This document shows, piece by piece, positions 53,646 to 64,000 of a stretch of 64,000 nt of DNA. The notes beneath the pieces are model-generated. The model made no database searches and was not told the origin of the DNA. It worked only from the letters and a program-made list of their open reading frames with translations. The DNA comes from Hirsutella rhossiliensis. Lineage: Eukaryota > Ascomycota > Sordariomycetes > Hypocreales > Ophiocordycipitaceae. The stretch is from the NCBI RefSeq assembly GCF_020360975.1, contig NW_025408671.1, forward strand, positions 1,612,001-1,676,000. Reading direction: 5' to 3'. Positions within the stretch are counted from its first letter, which is position 1. Each line of letters opens with the position of its first letter. Both the position numbers and the translations under genes were made by a program.

Positions 53646-56183
53646 ATGGCATCTTGTGCTCGAGGCGCCCGGATTCCGCATCCCTTTGACCCGCTCGAGG
53701 CGGGAGAGATCAAAGTAGCCGTGGCGGTGGTAAGGGAAGCTCTTGGCACCGTCCTCTTCAATGCCGTCGCGCTCCAGGAGCCTCGCAAGGCGGACATGGT
53801 GGCGTGGCTCGGCGACCGCAATGGCCAGCCCCGGCCTCGGCGAGTGGCCGATGTAGTGGTCATTGCCCCCGGGGGGAGGGTGGGCGAGGGGCTCGTCGAC
53901 ATCGACAAGGGCAGCTTGGTCGGCTGGGAGTGGAAGGAGGGTTTCCAGCCCATCGTGAGTCTGCTCTGCTGTTCCCCCTTAACCCTGCATCCCCTGACCA
54001 ACCCGGCGCAGATCACGGTCGAGGAGCTGCAAGCCGTGGAGCACATTGTCCGCACCGACGCCGCTGTCATCGAGCAGTGCGAGAAGAGCGGCATATCGCG
54101 CGACGAGATGCACAAGGTGTACTGCGACCCGTGGACCATTGGCGTCGACGAGCGCTTCGGGTCCACGGTCCGCCTCCAGCAGGCCCTCATGTACTTTCGC
54201 CCGGGCCTCGACGACTGCCAGTACCAGTACCCGCTCGACTTCTGCCCCGTCTACGACGCCGGCCAGCGCCGCGTCGTCCACATCGACGTGCCCGAGGTCC
54301 GGCGCCCGCTGCGGAGGGAGCCGCCGCTCAACTACCACCCGGCAGACGTCGAGGTCCGCGGCGGGTACCGGACGGACCTCAAGCCGCTCGAGATTACGCA
54401 GCCGGAGGGTGTTTCGTTTAGACTTGATGGCAGGGAGCTCCAGTGGCAGAACTGGCGGTTTCACGTCGGGTTTGGCTACCGCGAGGGCATTGTCCTGCAC
54501 GACATTGCTTACAACGACGGCGGCACCGTCCGCCCCATCTTCTACCGCCTCTCGCTCGCCGAGATGGTGGTGCCCTAGTCAGTCACTCTCCCCGTCCTGC
54601 TCTCTCCTTACAGCCCCCGTGGACTGCGTCTGCCTCAAGGAGCCCCTTTCTTCTGACGCGCAAGACACGTGCGTCTGCCTCCCAGCGGCAACCCGGAGCA
54701 CCCGCACCATCGCAAGCACGCCTTCGACCTGGGCGAGTACGGCGCGGGCTACCTGACCAACAGCCTCAAGGCCGGGTGCGACTGCAAGGGCGCGATCCGA
54801 TACCTCGACGCCGCGTTCCCGACGCGCGACGGCGGCGTGCGGACCGTGGCCAACGCCATCTGCATCCACGAGGAGGACGCCGGCCTGCTGTTCAAGCACT
54901 CCGACTTTCGCGACGACTCGGCCATTGCCACGCGTGCCCGTCGGCTGGTTGTCCAGCACATCTTTACTGCGGCCAACTATGAGTATATTGTTCAGGTAAG
55001 ACGAGACGGACCTGTGAGGAGCGAGGCATCTCATTTCTGCTTAAGAGAAGCTCGGCCTAATCCTTGTAGTGGATCTTTCACGTAAGTTTTCTCTCTCTTC
55101 TGCTTCTTCGCTCTTCTCCGCTCCCCGGTCTTCGGTCTGGGCCGGGCATCGATTCATGGCTGACGTCCGGACAACAGCAAGACGGAACCATCCAGCCCGA
55201 GATCAAGCTGACCGGAATCCTCAACACGTACGCAATCAACCCAGACGAGGACACACATGGCTGGGGCACCCAAGTTCATCCCGGTAAGGCCTTCTCCCTC
55301 CCCTTGCGCCCTCTTTGAAAGGTCAGTCCGTCTCTTCATCGTCCATCTGACACGGCCCCCTCACCTCGCCACCCAAAGGCGTCAACGCCCACAACCACCA
55401 ACACCTCTTCTGCCTCCGAATCAACCCCAGCGTCGACGGCCCGCGCAACACCGTCGTCATGGTCGACGCCGTGCCCTCGGACGCGCCCGTCGGCAGCGCC
55501 GAGAACCCCTTTGGCAATGCCTTCGGCGCCCGCCGCACCGTGCTCGCCACCGCCGGCGCCGCCGCGAGCGACTACGCCGTCTCGCGCACCTGGGACATGT
55601 GCAACAGGGACCGTGTGCATCCCTACAGCGGCTTGCCTGCCAGCTACAAGCTCGTCAGCCGCGACGTGCCGGGCTTGCTGCCCAAGCCCGGGTCGCTCGT
55701 GTGGAAGAGAGCGGGCTTTGCGCGCCACGCTGTCCATGTGACCAAGTGTGAGTTATTCTGCCGACGTCCCAGATCCGCCCCGTCCTTGCATGCGCTGGCT
55801 CTGTCTCGTCTGACACGCAGGCCCACTGGCTCTTTGTTCTTTGCTGCCCATGTTCAGATCGCGACGACCAGCTCTGGCCCGCAGGCCGCCACGTGCCGCA
55901 GACATCGGGCAACACGCCCGTCGGCCTCGTCGACTGGATCGGCGACGGCTCCGAGAGCGTCGAGGACCAGGACATTGTGCTCTGGCACACCTTTGGCCTG
56001 AACCACTTTCCCTCGCCCGAGGACTTCCCCATCATGCCCGCCGAGTCCGTCACGCTGCTCCTGCGCCCGCGCCACTTCTTCACCCACAACCCCGTCATGG
56101 ACTGCCCGCCCAGCACGTCCGTCACGCCGAGCCAGGCAGCGGCGGCGGCAGCAGCAGCAGCAGGGATGGAAAAGGCTGACTGA
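53646..56183 (+). CDS. Copper amine oxidase (topaquinone cofactor)
   Basis: Seven exons: 53646-53954, 54012-54577, 54686-54995, 55070-55081, 55178-55283, 55379-55747 and 55858-56183; introns of 57, 108, 74, 96, 95 and 110 nt; 665 aa. Exon 4 is a 12-nt microexon (WIFH) that restores IVQ-WIFH-QDGTIQPEIKLTG. Catalytic features: base Asp306 in AFDLGEYGAG, the topaquinone precursor Tyr390 in NYEY, and copper ligands His441, His443 (HNHQH) and His607 (GLNHFPSPEDFPIMP). The start MASCARGARIPHPFDPL puts the family's HPFDPL near the N-terminus. It oxidises primary amines to aldehydes with release of ammonia and hydrogen peroxide. No signal peptide; there is no C-terminal SKL. An Ala-rich tail precedes the stop. 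Intron 1 is 57 nt and stop-free, so retention would keep the frame. Confidence 0.95.
55070..55081 (+). other. 12-nt microexon of the copper amine oxidase
   Basis: TGGATCTTTCAC, flanked by TTGTAG on the left and GTAAGT on the right. It encodes W-I-F-H, required to link the conserved NYEYIVQ and QDGTIQ blocks. Confidence 0.9.
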
Positions 56184-56614
56184 TGGTCTGAGATCGCTGC
56201 TTCACGCTCTGCTTCGTTAACCCCCCCGCTCTACTGCTCTTGTTGGCACCGGCAGCCTTTTGTAGGACTTTAAGCATGCCGGCCCATTTGTATGCCACCA
56301 GCAATACGAAAAGCCAAGCGTTTCATACTCTTGTCGTCATTCAGCAGCTACGTAGGCGCAGATGGGCTCTAGCACTCTTGAACTCATCGTGTCGCCTCTT
56401 TTTAGATACGGTGAAGACATGGCGTGTGCATCGACATATATATCCGTGTAGAGACTGCGGGATGGAGTCTCGCCTAATGACCGACTTCTTGCGTAGATGG
56501 TAGCATACTTTCCAACCTCGTCCTTTTCCTCCGCCAACACTGCGAGCGAGTGAATCACTGGTAGGCGTTTTAGTCGTATATATCCATGAGCCTCTCCTGC
56601 AACGCAACCCCCCT
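56184..56614. other. Convergent intergenic region (amine oxidase and ECM4-like gene)
   Basis: About 430 bp shared by the two 3' ends. Nothing recognised. Confidence 0.55.
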
Positions 56615-58078
56615 TTACGACTTTGCGGCACCGGCAGCAGCCGGCACCTCATCGTCGAGCGGCAGAATGTGCGGCAGGGGCCCGAGCGGCGTGATGGACA
56701 TGGGGTTGATTTGCGTGTGGCTGCGCGTGTAGTGCCACTTGATGTGGTCAAACTGCGTCGTCCCGCCAAACGCCGCGTGCTTCCAGTACAGGGTGCGCAT
56801 CCAGCGGTGCAGCGCCGGATAGCCCGAGCGGACGTCGCGCACGTTGCACTTGAAGTGCTGGACGTAGACGGGGTCGAAGCGCACCAGCGTCACGTACCTG
56901 ACGGCGGGTGGTGAGCAACAAAGGACGAAGGCGTGCTGGACAAAGGGTGTCGGGGAGGGAAAGGGACGGGGGTAGGGGTGGTCGCTCACAGGCGAATGTC
57001 GGCCTCGGTCAGCGCCTTGCCAAAGTAATAGGGCCCGTCGGTCTGTCCGGCGAGGTGCTTCTCGGCTCGGTCGAGGGCCTCGAAGAGAGCGACGACGTTT
57101 TTCTCATAGGCTTGCGCCGTCGTGGCAAAGCCCGACTTGTAGACGCCGTTGTTGATCAAGTCATACGTCCACTCGTTGGTCTCGTCAATCTGCCCGCGCA
57201 GCTTCTCTGGATACAGCACGACGGAGCGGAACTCTGGCCGGACCAAGTCGTCAAACTGCCCCGTCCAGTCAGTCAGCTTCGCCCGGTTCTGGCGTCACAC
57301 ATCATGGGTCAAAGGGGTCCTCCCACGCACCTCGGTGCCGAGCATGCGGACAATCTCGCTGCTCTCGTTGCTGACGATGCGCTTCGTCTTCTTGTCGTAC
57401 AGGACCGGCACGGTGAAGCGGCCCTGGTAATCCTCGTCCGACTCAAAGTAGACGTGGCGCAGGTGGGTGAAGGCGCCGTGGCCGTCGATGGGATCCGGCA
57501 CCACGTTGTCGCCGGGCTCCTTCTCGTCGGCCGTGACGAAGCGCCATCCTCCCTCGGCGAGGTGCCAGTGCACGACCGAGTACGAGATGAGGTCCTCGAG
57601 GCCCTTGAGCCTCCTGGTGATGAGGGTGCGGTGGGCCTGTCCACCTGTCCATCAGCACGCAGCGACGCCGCAGGAGCGGAAGACAAGGATCGGAGGCATA
57701 CCCAAGGACAGGCGTAGCTGACGTAGAGGTGATAGCGCCCCTTCTCGGGCGGATACTTGGCACCGCTCTCGCGCGAGATGCGGTCGCGGAACGAGCTGAC
57801 CTGGCGCTTGTACTCGCCAGACTTGTCGCCGGGCTTGACCCAGTCCGTCACCTTGCCGCCGCTCGTCTGCCATCCGGCTTCAGTCTCGCTGTCTTGGCAT
57901 CCTGGGCAAGTCCTCTTACCATCCTGATCTGGCGTCCTTGGGAATGTGTATATGAAGCGGGGGAGCAATGACGGCGCAAGTGCGTAGCTGCTCTTCTCGA
58001 GCACGCGAGGGATGGCGAGACGAGGACGAGATGGAGCCTTTTAAGCAGATGGTGGACGCTCGTCGTGCTCACGCTCAT
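56615..58078 (-). CDS. ECM4: Glutathionyl-hydroquinone reductase (GST xi / Ecm4 family)
   Basis: Five exons: 58078-57920, 57866-57702, 57636-57331, 57255-56990 and 56897-56615; introns 53-92 nt, GT-AG; 392 aa from the first ATG. The catalytic Cys is in YVSYACPWAHR (Cys106, split by intron 2 after CPW). Other marks of the family are PDPIDGHGAFTHLRHVY, FTVPVLYDKKTKRIVSNESSEI and, in the helical domain, GPYYFGKALTEADIRLYVTLVRFD and YWKHAAFGGTTQFDHIKWHY. These enzymes reduce glutathionyl-hydroquinones. The first exon encodes an Arg/Ser-rich, acid-free leader (RRAATHLRRHC), a possible mitochondrial presequence. A second in-frame ATG is the very last codon of exon 1 and would give a 340-aa cytosolic form. 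Which start is used cannot be decided. Confidence 0.9.
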
Positions 58079-58519
58079 GAACGGGCCCTAGAATCGATCC
58101 TTTCTCCTGTCGAAAACAGGCTGCTGCTCGTATGCAGGGAGGCGTAACAGATGCTCATGAAGCTCGAGGCGACACGCTGATGAGGCGACACGCTGATGAG
58201 GCGACAACTGGCTCGAGCGGGGCTTTATTCAAGCGACTATCAGCCTTTAGTAGCGCATATTCCCGGCTTTGCCATCCCGCCGTAGCCTCTTGCGGCTAAC
58301 ACGAAGCCGCCAAACCATCACAGTCCTCCGCTAGAGCCCGTTCAGTCCAAACACTTTATTCATCTATCAAAGTCATGCCGGCAACATTCTACCTTACTCG
58401 CATTTTGCCCCTTTTTCTCGCCCTGGCGCTTCCGTCCTGCCTCGCGCCACCCCCTTCGCTAAGAAAAGACTGGCCATGTTTCGCTTGGTCTACTTCGTAC
58501 GCTCCCGCGGCTTCGTCCC
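58079..58519. other. Region between the ECM4-like gene start and the UBA1 3' end
   Basis: About 440 bp. It contains a 16-bp tandem repeat (58166-58206) and otherwise nothing recognised; promoter of the ECM4-like gene and 3' UTR of UBA1. Confidence 0.5.
58166..58206 (+). repeat. 16-bp tandem repeat GAGGCGACACGCTGAT
   Basis: Two full units (58166-58181, 58182-58197) and nine bases of a third, in the upstream region of the ECM4-like gene. Confidence 0.85.
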
Positions 58520-61500
58520 TCACCGCACCCTCACCTTGATGTACGGCACTTCCACATCCTCCTCGGCCATGTCCTCGGCCACAATCTCGAATATCACCTC
58601 CTTCTGGTGCGACGGAATCGCCTTCTTCGAGATGGTCTCGACCAGCCTGCTGAGCTTCATGCCGTAGCGTTCCTTGAGCTTTGATGGAGGAAAGAAGCTC
58701 GCGTAAAGCAGGCTGACGCCTGAGCTGAGCATGCTGACGCTCAGGCCCTTGGCCTTGAAGTAGTCGAGGAGTTCCTGCAGCGTAATGTTGTCCACCTCGA
58801 ACCGGTCCCAGATCTTGTCCAGCGTCACCTTGCCGTCCGGGCCCTGGTACTCCACCTTGGGGCTCGTAATCGGCTCGCTGAAGCCAAAGAAGGGCAGTGC
58901 CAGGTTGATGAAACCGTTTTTGAACTGCTCCACGTCCTTCTTGCCGTCAATCACCTTGTACAGCTCCAGCACCACCAGCCCGGTCACCAGCGCCGTCGTC
59001 GTTGCAATCGCCGGGATGATCTTGCCCGCGATGAACTTGGTCTTGTGGCGGTTCGCCGCCTCGATCTTGTAGTTCTCGGCCCGCAGGTTGCTGCACGCCG
59101 TGATGAAGTCGATGTGGTGGTTGCTGTCGTCGTCCTTCTCAAACTCGACCGGCTGGAGCTGGAAGCCCGCGAGCGTGTTGGACGACGGGATGCCGGCCAT
59201 GATCTTGTCTAGCTCGTCGCCGTCATCCAAGCCTGTGTTTTCGTTGGGGTCCTGCACCGGCGACCGTTAGCCTGATTCCACATGCGTCCCGAAAACAGTC
59301 TTCAAATCACGGCATGAGCTGCTGGCTTACCGGCTCCTTGTCATCGGCCTGGATCCTGACGTTGGCATCGGGGGTAAAGTCCGGCACAATCACATTCTCC
59401 AACTCCCTCAGGTAAATCGACTTCTCCATCCCAGGCGACTTGATGTTGAAGTTAAAGGCGTGCAGGTTCGCGGCCGCGACGACGAAGCCAAAGTGTGCCG
59501 GGTTGTTTGGGTCAAACTTGAGCGGATCCGGCGCGCGCTTGGGCCCGGACCAGAAGGGTGTGCCGCTCGACGTCTCCGAGTCCTTGGGGAAGTTGTGCAG
59601 CAGCTGTTGGATCTTGTTGGAAAACTCCGTCTCGAACAGCATCCGGGCCCAGGCAATGCAGTCCTCAAACGTGCGGGGACGCTCCGTCGTGAGGTAGTTG
59701 CGAATCGTCTCGAGCGTCTCCCTTTGGTTGCCGCCTTGCTTCAACGTCGTCTCCAGGAAGTTGGGCTGCGTCAGATACAGGTTCACCGTCTGTGGGGCCT
59801 TGACAAAAGACCTCTCAAACATGTATTCCTTGGCCCACGCAATGGTGTGCTCGATTCGGTTGGGGAAGCTCCGGATGGTGCACATGGGGAATTCCTTCTC
59901 CGGCGGGTCTTGGGAGGACGAGTACGACTCGGTCAGATGTGGCAAGACGACTTGGGTGTTGCCCTTGGTGCCCAGGGTGCCGCTCTCCAGCAGTGGCTTG
60001 CGGAAGAAGACGCAGCGCCTGTCGACGTACGTCCTGGCCTCGACATTGTCCAGAGCGTTGGTCACGCCGTCCAGGGCCTGCCAAAACTCCTCGTTGAAGG
60101 TGTGCTCCGTGTCGGCGCTGACCCTGTCCTTCATCGTCACCATGTGGCCCTCGAGCTCGGGGTTCATCCGCTGCACGGCTCGGGCCGCGCAGTCGCTCTT
60201 CATGCTGCCCACGTCGGCAGCGCGGAACAGAAACTGCCGATTGAGATTGCTCTTCTCAATCGAGTCCATGTCCGTCACGTAGATCTTGCCCTTGGGCCCG
60301 ACTCCGAGGCCCATCATGGCCCAGTTCTTGAGCATTTCGCAGCCAATGGCGCCTGCGCCGACCAAGAACTGCTTGACGTTGCCAATCTTTTCCTGGAACT
60401 CGCTGCCAAAGACGGCGATTTGGCCGTCGTAGCGGCTTCCCACGGGCTTGCACAGCTCCGGAGTGCGCTTCGTAGATGTGGGGATCGACTCGATGGCATC
60501 AAAGTACATCCACTGCTGGATGGGTTGAAACTTGCCCGACACGGCCTTGAGCACCTCTTGCGCAGCAATGCCGCCGAAGAGGGCGGCCATGGGGCTGAGG
60601 TCTCCCATTGCTTGGTAGCTGAGTTCCTTGAGCAGCTTCTCGTCGATCTCCATCTCGAGCTTCTCCTGCTCGGCAAACTTCTTGGCTGCGCCGAGCACTA
60701 CGGCAGCGTCCTCGTCGTCCATGGGCTTCGGTAGCCGGCCGTTGGACAGCTGGAAGGCCTCGAGGGCCTGGAAGCCGAGGTGGAGCTGCGGAGGCCGATC
60801 GAACTTGGCAAAGTCTGACATGAGGAACTCGGGCTCCTTGAGAGCCGCCGTAAAGCTCTTGAAGTTGACAATCTTGGGCATCTTGACCTGCTGGTACATT
60901 CCGCCGCGCCTGTATGTGCCGAGGCCCGACACGTCTCCAATGGAAAAAGTGTAAGGGCCCTTGACAGTAATTTTCCGGGGTTCGCACCCGTTCAGGCCCT
61001 CCATGCCCTCCACCTCGGAAAAGGTGACGTAGTCGCCATCTTCCAAGCCATGCCGGGTCTCGTCGAGAGCCGAGACGAGGCCCTCTTCGTCGACGCCAGC
61101 AACGATTCCGCTCAACGGCGTCTCGCCAGTGGGGTCGATGACGGTGAACTTGTCACCAAAGTCGCAGAAGATGGAGCCAAAGAGGCCGAACGTGTTGGCA
61201 ACGACGACGTAGATGCCCTTTGAGTGGCAGTAGTCTCCGATGGCTTTCTGGGCCGAAATGGGCAAGTTGGTCAGGACAACAACCTGGTACTTGTCGAACT
61301 GGGAGAGGTTATCGACGAGCCTGTGAGCACGGTCAGCCAGACATGTCCTGCCCGCCAAGCAGGACAACATACCCAGACGATTGGTGGACCTTGACTGGGG
61401 TGTAAGCGTTGAGCTCGGCCACCCGGGATGCCGTCACTTCGTCTCTAGGCTTCCCCACATCGTGCGGGGTGAGGAAGAACTGAGTGGAGAGGTCGGCGAG

Positions 61501-61863
61501 CTGGACGGGAGCCGGGTCGTAGAGCGTCAGGCTCTTGACGCCAGCCAGGGCGATGTTCTTTGCGATCTCGACGCCGAGGCCCTTGAGGCCAACAACGAGG
61601 ACGTTGGAGGCGCCCATGCGCTTCATGGCCTCGTGGCCCAAGACATAGAGCTGTCGGCTGTAGAGGGCCTCGTCGATCTCGGTCGTGCCCACGACGGAGT
61701 CGTCGACTTGCATCCTGGTGGCTAGATCGACCTCGGGGAGCTTTTGGCCCTGCAAAGGCGTAAGACGGGGAGTTTCTCAGCTCGAGATGGCCAGGCAAAG
61801 CGGGTGAGGAGGAGGAGCCGGGAGACGGCGGAGGGCTCGGTCGCAGCGCAGACATACCGTCAT
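58520..61863 (-). CDS. UBA1: Ubiquitin-activating enzyme E1
   Basis: Four exons: 61863-61858, 61749-61373, 61320-59331 and 59251-58520; introns 108, 52 and 79 nt, GT-AG; 1034 aa. Exon 1 is only six nucleotides (ATG ACG), giving M-T-G-Q-K-L-P-E-V. Blocks in order: the inactive adenylation half with [16 protein letters not shown] and [21 protein letters not shown]; the active adenylation half with [20 protein letters not shown] and [15 protein letters not shown]; the catalytic cysteine [11 protein letters not shown] (Cys608); and the C-terminal ubiquitin-fold domain ending [11 protein letters not shown]. It activates ubiquitin with ATP and passes it to E2 enzymes, and is essential in known fungi. 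Complete and intact; length as in yeast Uba1 within a few residues. Confidence 0.96.
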
Positions 61864-63079
61864 GGTCCGTTTACGATGAGGTTTGTGCTCTCCGTCCGAG
61901 AGCTTGCGCTTCCCCTGGGTTTCTATGCTTGCCGGGGGCGGAATCTTGGCGAAGGAGACGCAGCACCCAGGTCGAGCCTCAACAGCCGCCGAGATGCTGA
62001 ACCCGACAGGCTTTGTTTGGGCAGGAGAAAGTTGCTTGCAGGGGCGAGAGGGGAGTAGTCTGGGAAAGCTGATGGCGGCCGATGTCGTTAGAGGAGGCCT
62101 GTGCGGTGCGTCGCGCTCGCTGGTGGCAGGTTGGTTGAAGGGAAGGGAAGACGTTGCGGCAGACAGAAGGCAAGCTGCGATGAGGGGCAGTAAAGCTGAT
62201 GAGGTAATCTTGCGGCAACTGACGGAAGTACCGGGTACTCCGAGGAGGGGAAGGGGAAAGGAGGGGCAGGTGGCGTAGCCTCACCGTCTCACCTGGTCTC
62301 ACCTGGTCTCACCGAGAGCCATGTCCACCGTCACCGTCCTCGCCACGCCACATGACGCTCTCTCGCCCCAGTCCCGTTCACCTGAAAGTTCCTGTCTGGT
62401 TTAGTTTTCCCAGGTGTGAGAAAGCGACACGCTGATTGCATCAGACAGCGCTCGAGCTTCGTTCTCTCAGCTCTGTGTCATGCCCAGGACGAGAGCGTTC
62501 AATGTTGCTCAAGTCAATCACGAGTCCAACGACTTGACCAGAAGTCTTGATCAGTTCTCGAAATCACCCGAGCTCACACCTCAAGACGGCCTGCGTGTAA
62601 GCAACTTAAGCTGGCAGCATGTCTCCTGGCGAGTCTCAGCCTACCCTGCAGTGGTCGCGTCTTTCTCGGTGCGTTTCAAGACGCCCTTGGCAGTTGGCAC
62701 CTTCCTGCCGGGCCATCCTTTTGTTTGCTTTCTCATCGACTGGCAGAGAGTGAGGGGGTTCCAAGCATACAAGTTCACGGCATGTTGGTGTTGGCGTGTC
62801 TCTATTAACAGCTAAACTGCCGATCATCGGCGAGCTAGTTGCTACGAGCCTACGACGAATCGGATCGCCACCTGCTACGCAGCATATGCTCATTATCGAC
62901 TGGCTCCTTCGAAAAAAGGAGGGGGTCAGTAATCCTTGTCAGTACACGTGGCTCGAGACGCGCTCTATGTAGGGAACCATAATCATCAAGTGAGGAACTT
63001 CTGCCCGTGCTGTTTCCGTGTCGTCAAAGACTAGACCGCGCTGTAACTACACGCAGCGACACACCACTATATGAATCCG
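61864..63079. other. Intergenic region upstream of UBA1
   Basis: About 1.2 kb holding the UBA1 promoter and the 3' flank of the P450 gene. A short direct repeat of TCTCACCTGG occurs at about 62285-62315. No gene recognised. Confidence 0.5.
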
Positions 63080-64000
63080 CTAAATCTGCTCCTCAACGTT
63101 CTGAAATCGAACAACACACTCCAAATCCTTCGGTACCGCGTCATGTGTGCTGCACTGCCTCATCGACTCTGCCGTCGATGATGCAGTCATGGCCGTCTCG
63201 TACTTTTCATAAAGCTGGGCAATGAGCAGTTTGATTTCCATCGTGGCAAGCGCTTTCCCCAAGCAGATCCTCCCCCCGTATCCAAACGGGATGAGCTGGG
63301 GCTCACAGACCTTGAGTGTCGTCTCGTCAGTCTCAAGCCATCTCTCGGGAGCAAAGCGTTCGGAATCTGGAAAGATTTTCTCGTCCCGGTGTAGAGCTAC
63401 AACAGATGCCGTGACTATGGTGCCTTCTGGGAGATAAAGCCCCAAAAAGGTGTGCCCTCCCTCGGGAACAATGCGCTCGGCTCGTCCACTGGAAGCTGGG
63501 TGCAGGCGGTAGACTTCACGTAGGCAAGCCTCCAGTGATGGAACCCGGCTGTCGATGTCGGAGAAGGATATAGAGCCATCCACCTGCACCGGCAAGAGAG
63601 CCAACTCTTTGCGTATTCTCCGCTGCCACTGCGGTGCCTCTGTCAATCTCCAGATCAAATATGTAGCCGTCACTGCGACAGTGGCTTCGGCAGCATTAAT
63701 ATTGTCGAGAACCTCAGCCGCGATGTATTGGCGGTCAAGTGGTTGCATTGCCTCGCGAACCTCATGATTTTCCAGTAGATATCGAAGCAGAGAATGCGAG
63801 CTGAACAATCGAGGGTCATTTATTGCTGTCGAAATGCGTTGTTGACACCAGGATGCGAGCTTTTCATCTGCCAATAGATATTTCAGGCGCGGATTCAACT
63901 TTCCAAGTAGTCGCGAAAGAGGTGCAAAGACCTTTGGGTAACGGACTCGGAATGGTCCAACGAACTGTAGATGCTTCAACTCCATGAAGAGGTCGCGTTC
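63080..64000 (-). CDS. Cytochrome P450, C-terminal part; N-terminus beyond window end
   Basis: The frame is open from 64000 to the stop at 63080 (306 codons plus stop), so an internal Met at 63985 is not the start. I-helix region DNINAAEATVAVTATYLIWRL, an AAEAT variant of the usual AGxxT. ExxR in EACLREVYRLHPASSG; the meander FPDSERFAPERWLE; and the haem loop PFGYGGRICLGKALA with the Cys ligand. A haem-thiolate monooxygenase, substrate unknown; the visible half carries no CYP-family-specific mark that I can place. No introns in this part. Confidence 0.93.
   Translation of the reverse strand, partial: ERDLFMELKHLQFVGPFRVRYPKVFAPLSRLLGKLNPRLKYLLADEKLASWCQQRISTAINDPRLFSSHSLLRYLLENHEVREAMQPLDRQYIAAEVLDNINAAEATVAVTATYLIWRLTEAPQWQRRIRKELALLPVQVDGSISFSDIDSRVPSLEACLREVYRLHPASSGRAERIVPEGGHTFLGLYLPEGTIVTASVVALHRDEKIFPDSERFAPERWLETDETTLKVCEPQLIPFGYGGRICLGKALATMEIKLLIAQLYEKYETAMTASSTAESMRQCSTHDAVPKDLECVVRFQNVEEQI

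Noticed and set aside
56908..57717. 269-codon plus-strand frame over the ECM4-like gene
   Set aside because: Antisense to the glutathione-transferase exons, and it spans its introns.
59460..60734. 424-codon plus-strand frame inside UBA1
   Set aside because: Antisense to a strongly conserved E1; composition fits a shadow frame.

Overview
The window is eukaryotic and almost certainly from a filamentous ascomycete (Pezizomycotina, probably Sordariomycetes/Hypocreales). The genes have short GT-AG introns of about 50-110 nt, encode fungal families (Sec1, Uba1, Ecm4-type glutathione transferase, DUF3445 haem protein, fungal copper amine oxidase), and lie beside fungal transposon families that carry C-to-T changes in CpA context, as repeat-induced point mutation (RIP) would leave. 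No rRNA, tRNA, CRISPR array or bacterial operon was recognised.

Layout. 1-3.7 kb: two minus-strand genes, a UDP-glycosyltransferase cut by the window start and a secreted serine beta-lactamase-like protein. 4.7-32.2 kb: a transposon nest. Its frame is two Helitrons in direct tandem (A, 4702 to about 18680; B, about 18680 to 32198). A is interrupted by a 3.78-kb hAT element with an exact 8-bp target duplication, and B by a 2.83-kb pogo/Tigger-type element with 97-bp perfect terminal repeats and a TA duplication. Each Helitron supplies the uninterrupted site for the other's insertion, so all boundaries are fixed to the base. Each Helitron carries a large broken Rep/helicase gene on the plus strand and, divergently, a conserved minus-strand auxiliary gene of unknown function. 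32.9-38.7 kb: a Ty3-type chromovirus with 177-bp LTRs (one difference seen) and a 5-bp target duplication, but broken gag and pol.

39.8-64 kb: a gene-dense, mostly housekeeping block: glycyl-tRNA synthetase, a G-patch protein, the exocytic SM protein Sec1, a 4E-T-like eIF4E-binding protein, a DUF3445 (haem-dependent oxidative N-demethylase-like) protein, a copper amine oxidase, a glutathionyl-hydroquinone reductase (Ecm4/GST-xi), the ubiquitin E1 Uba1, and the C-terminal part of a cytochrome P450 cut by the window end. The N-demethylase-like gene and the amine oxidase are adjacent and co-oriented, which may point to shared amine catabolism. Gene models were built by joining reading frames at splice sites, and the joined frames agree in phase.

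Several transposon reading frames are broken by one-base length changes in G or C runs. The single-copy genes are not, so some of this damage could be assembly error in repeats rather than biological decay.
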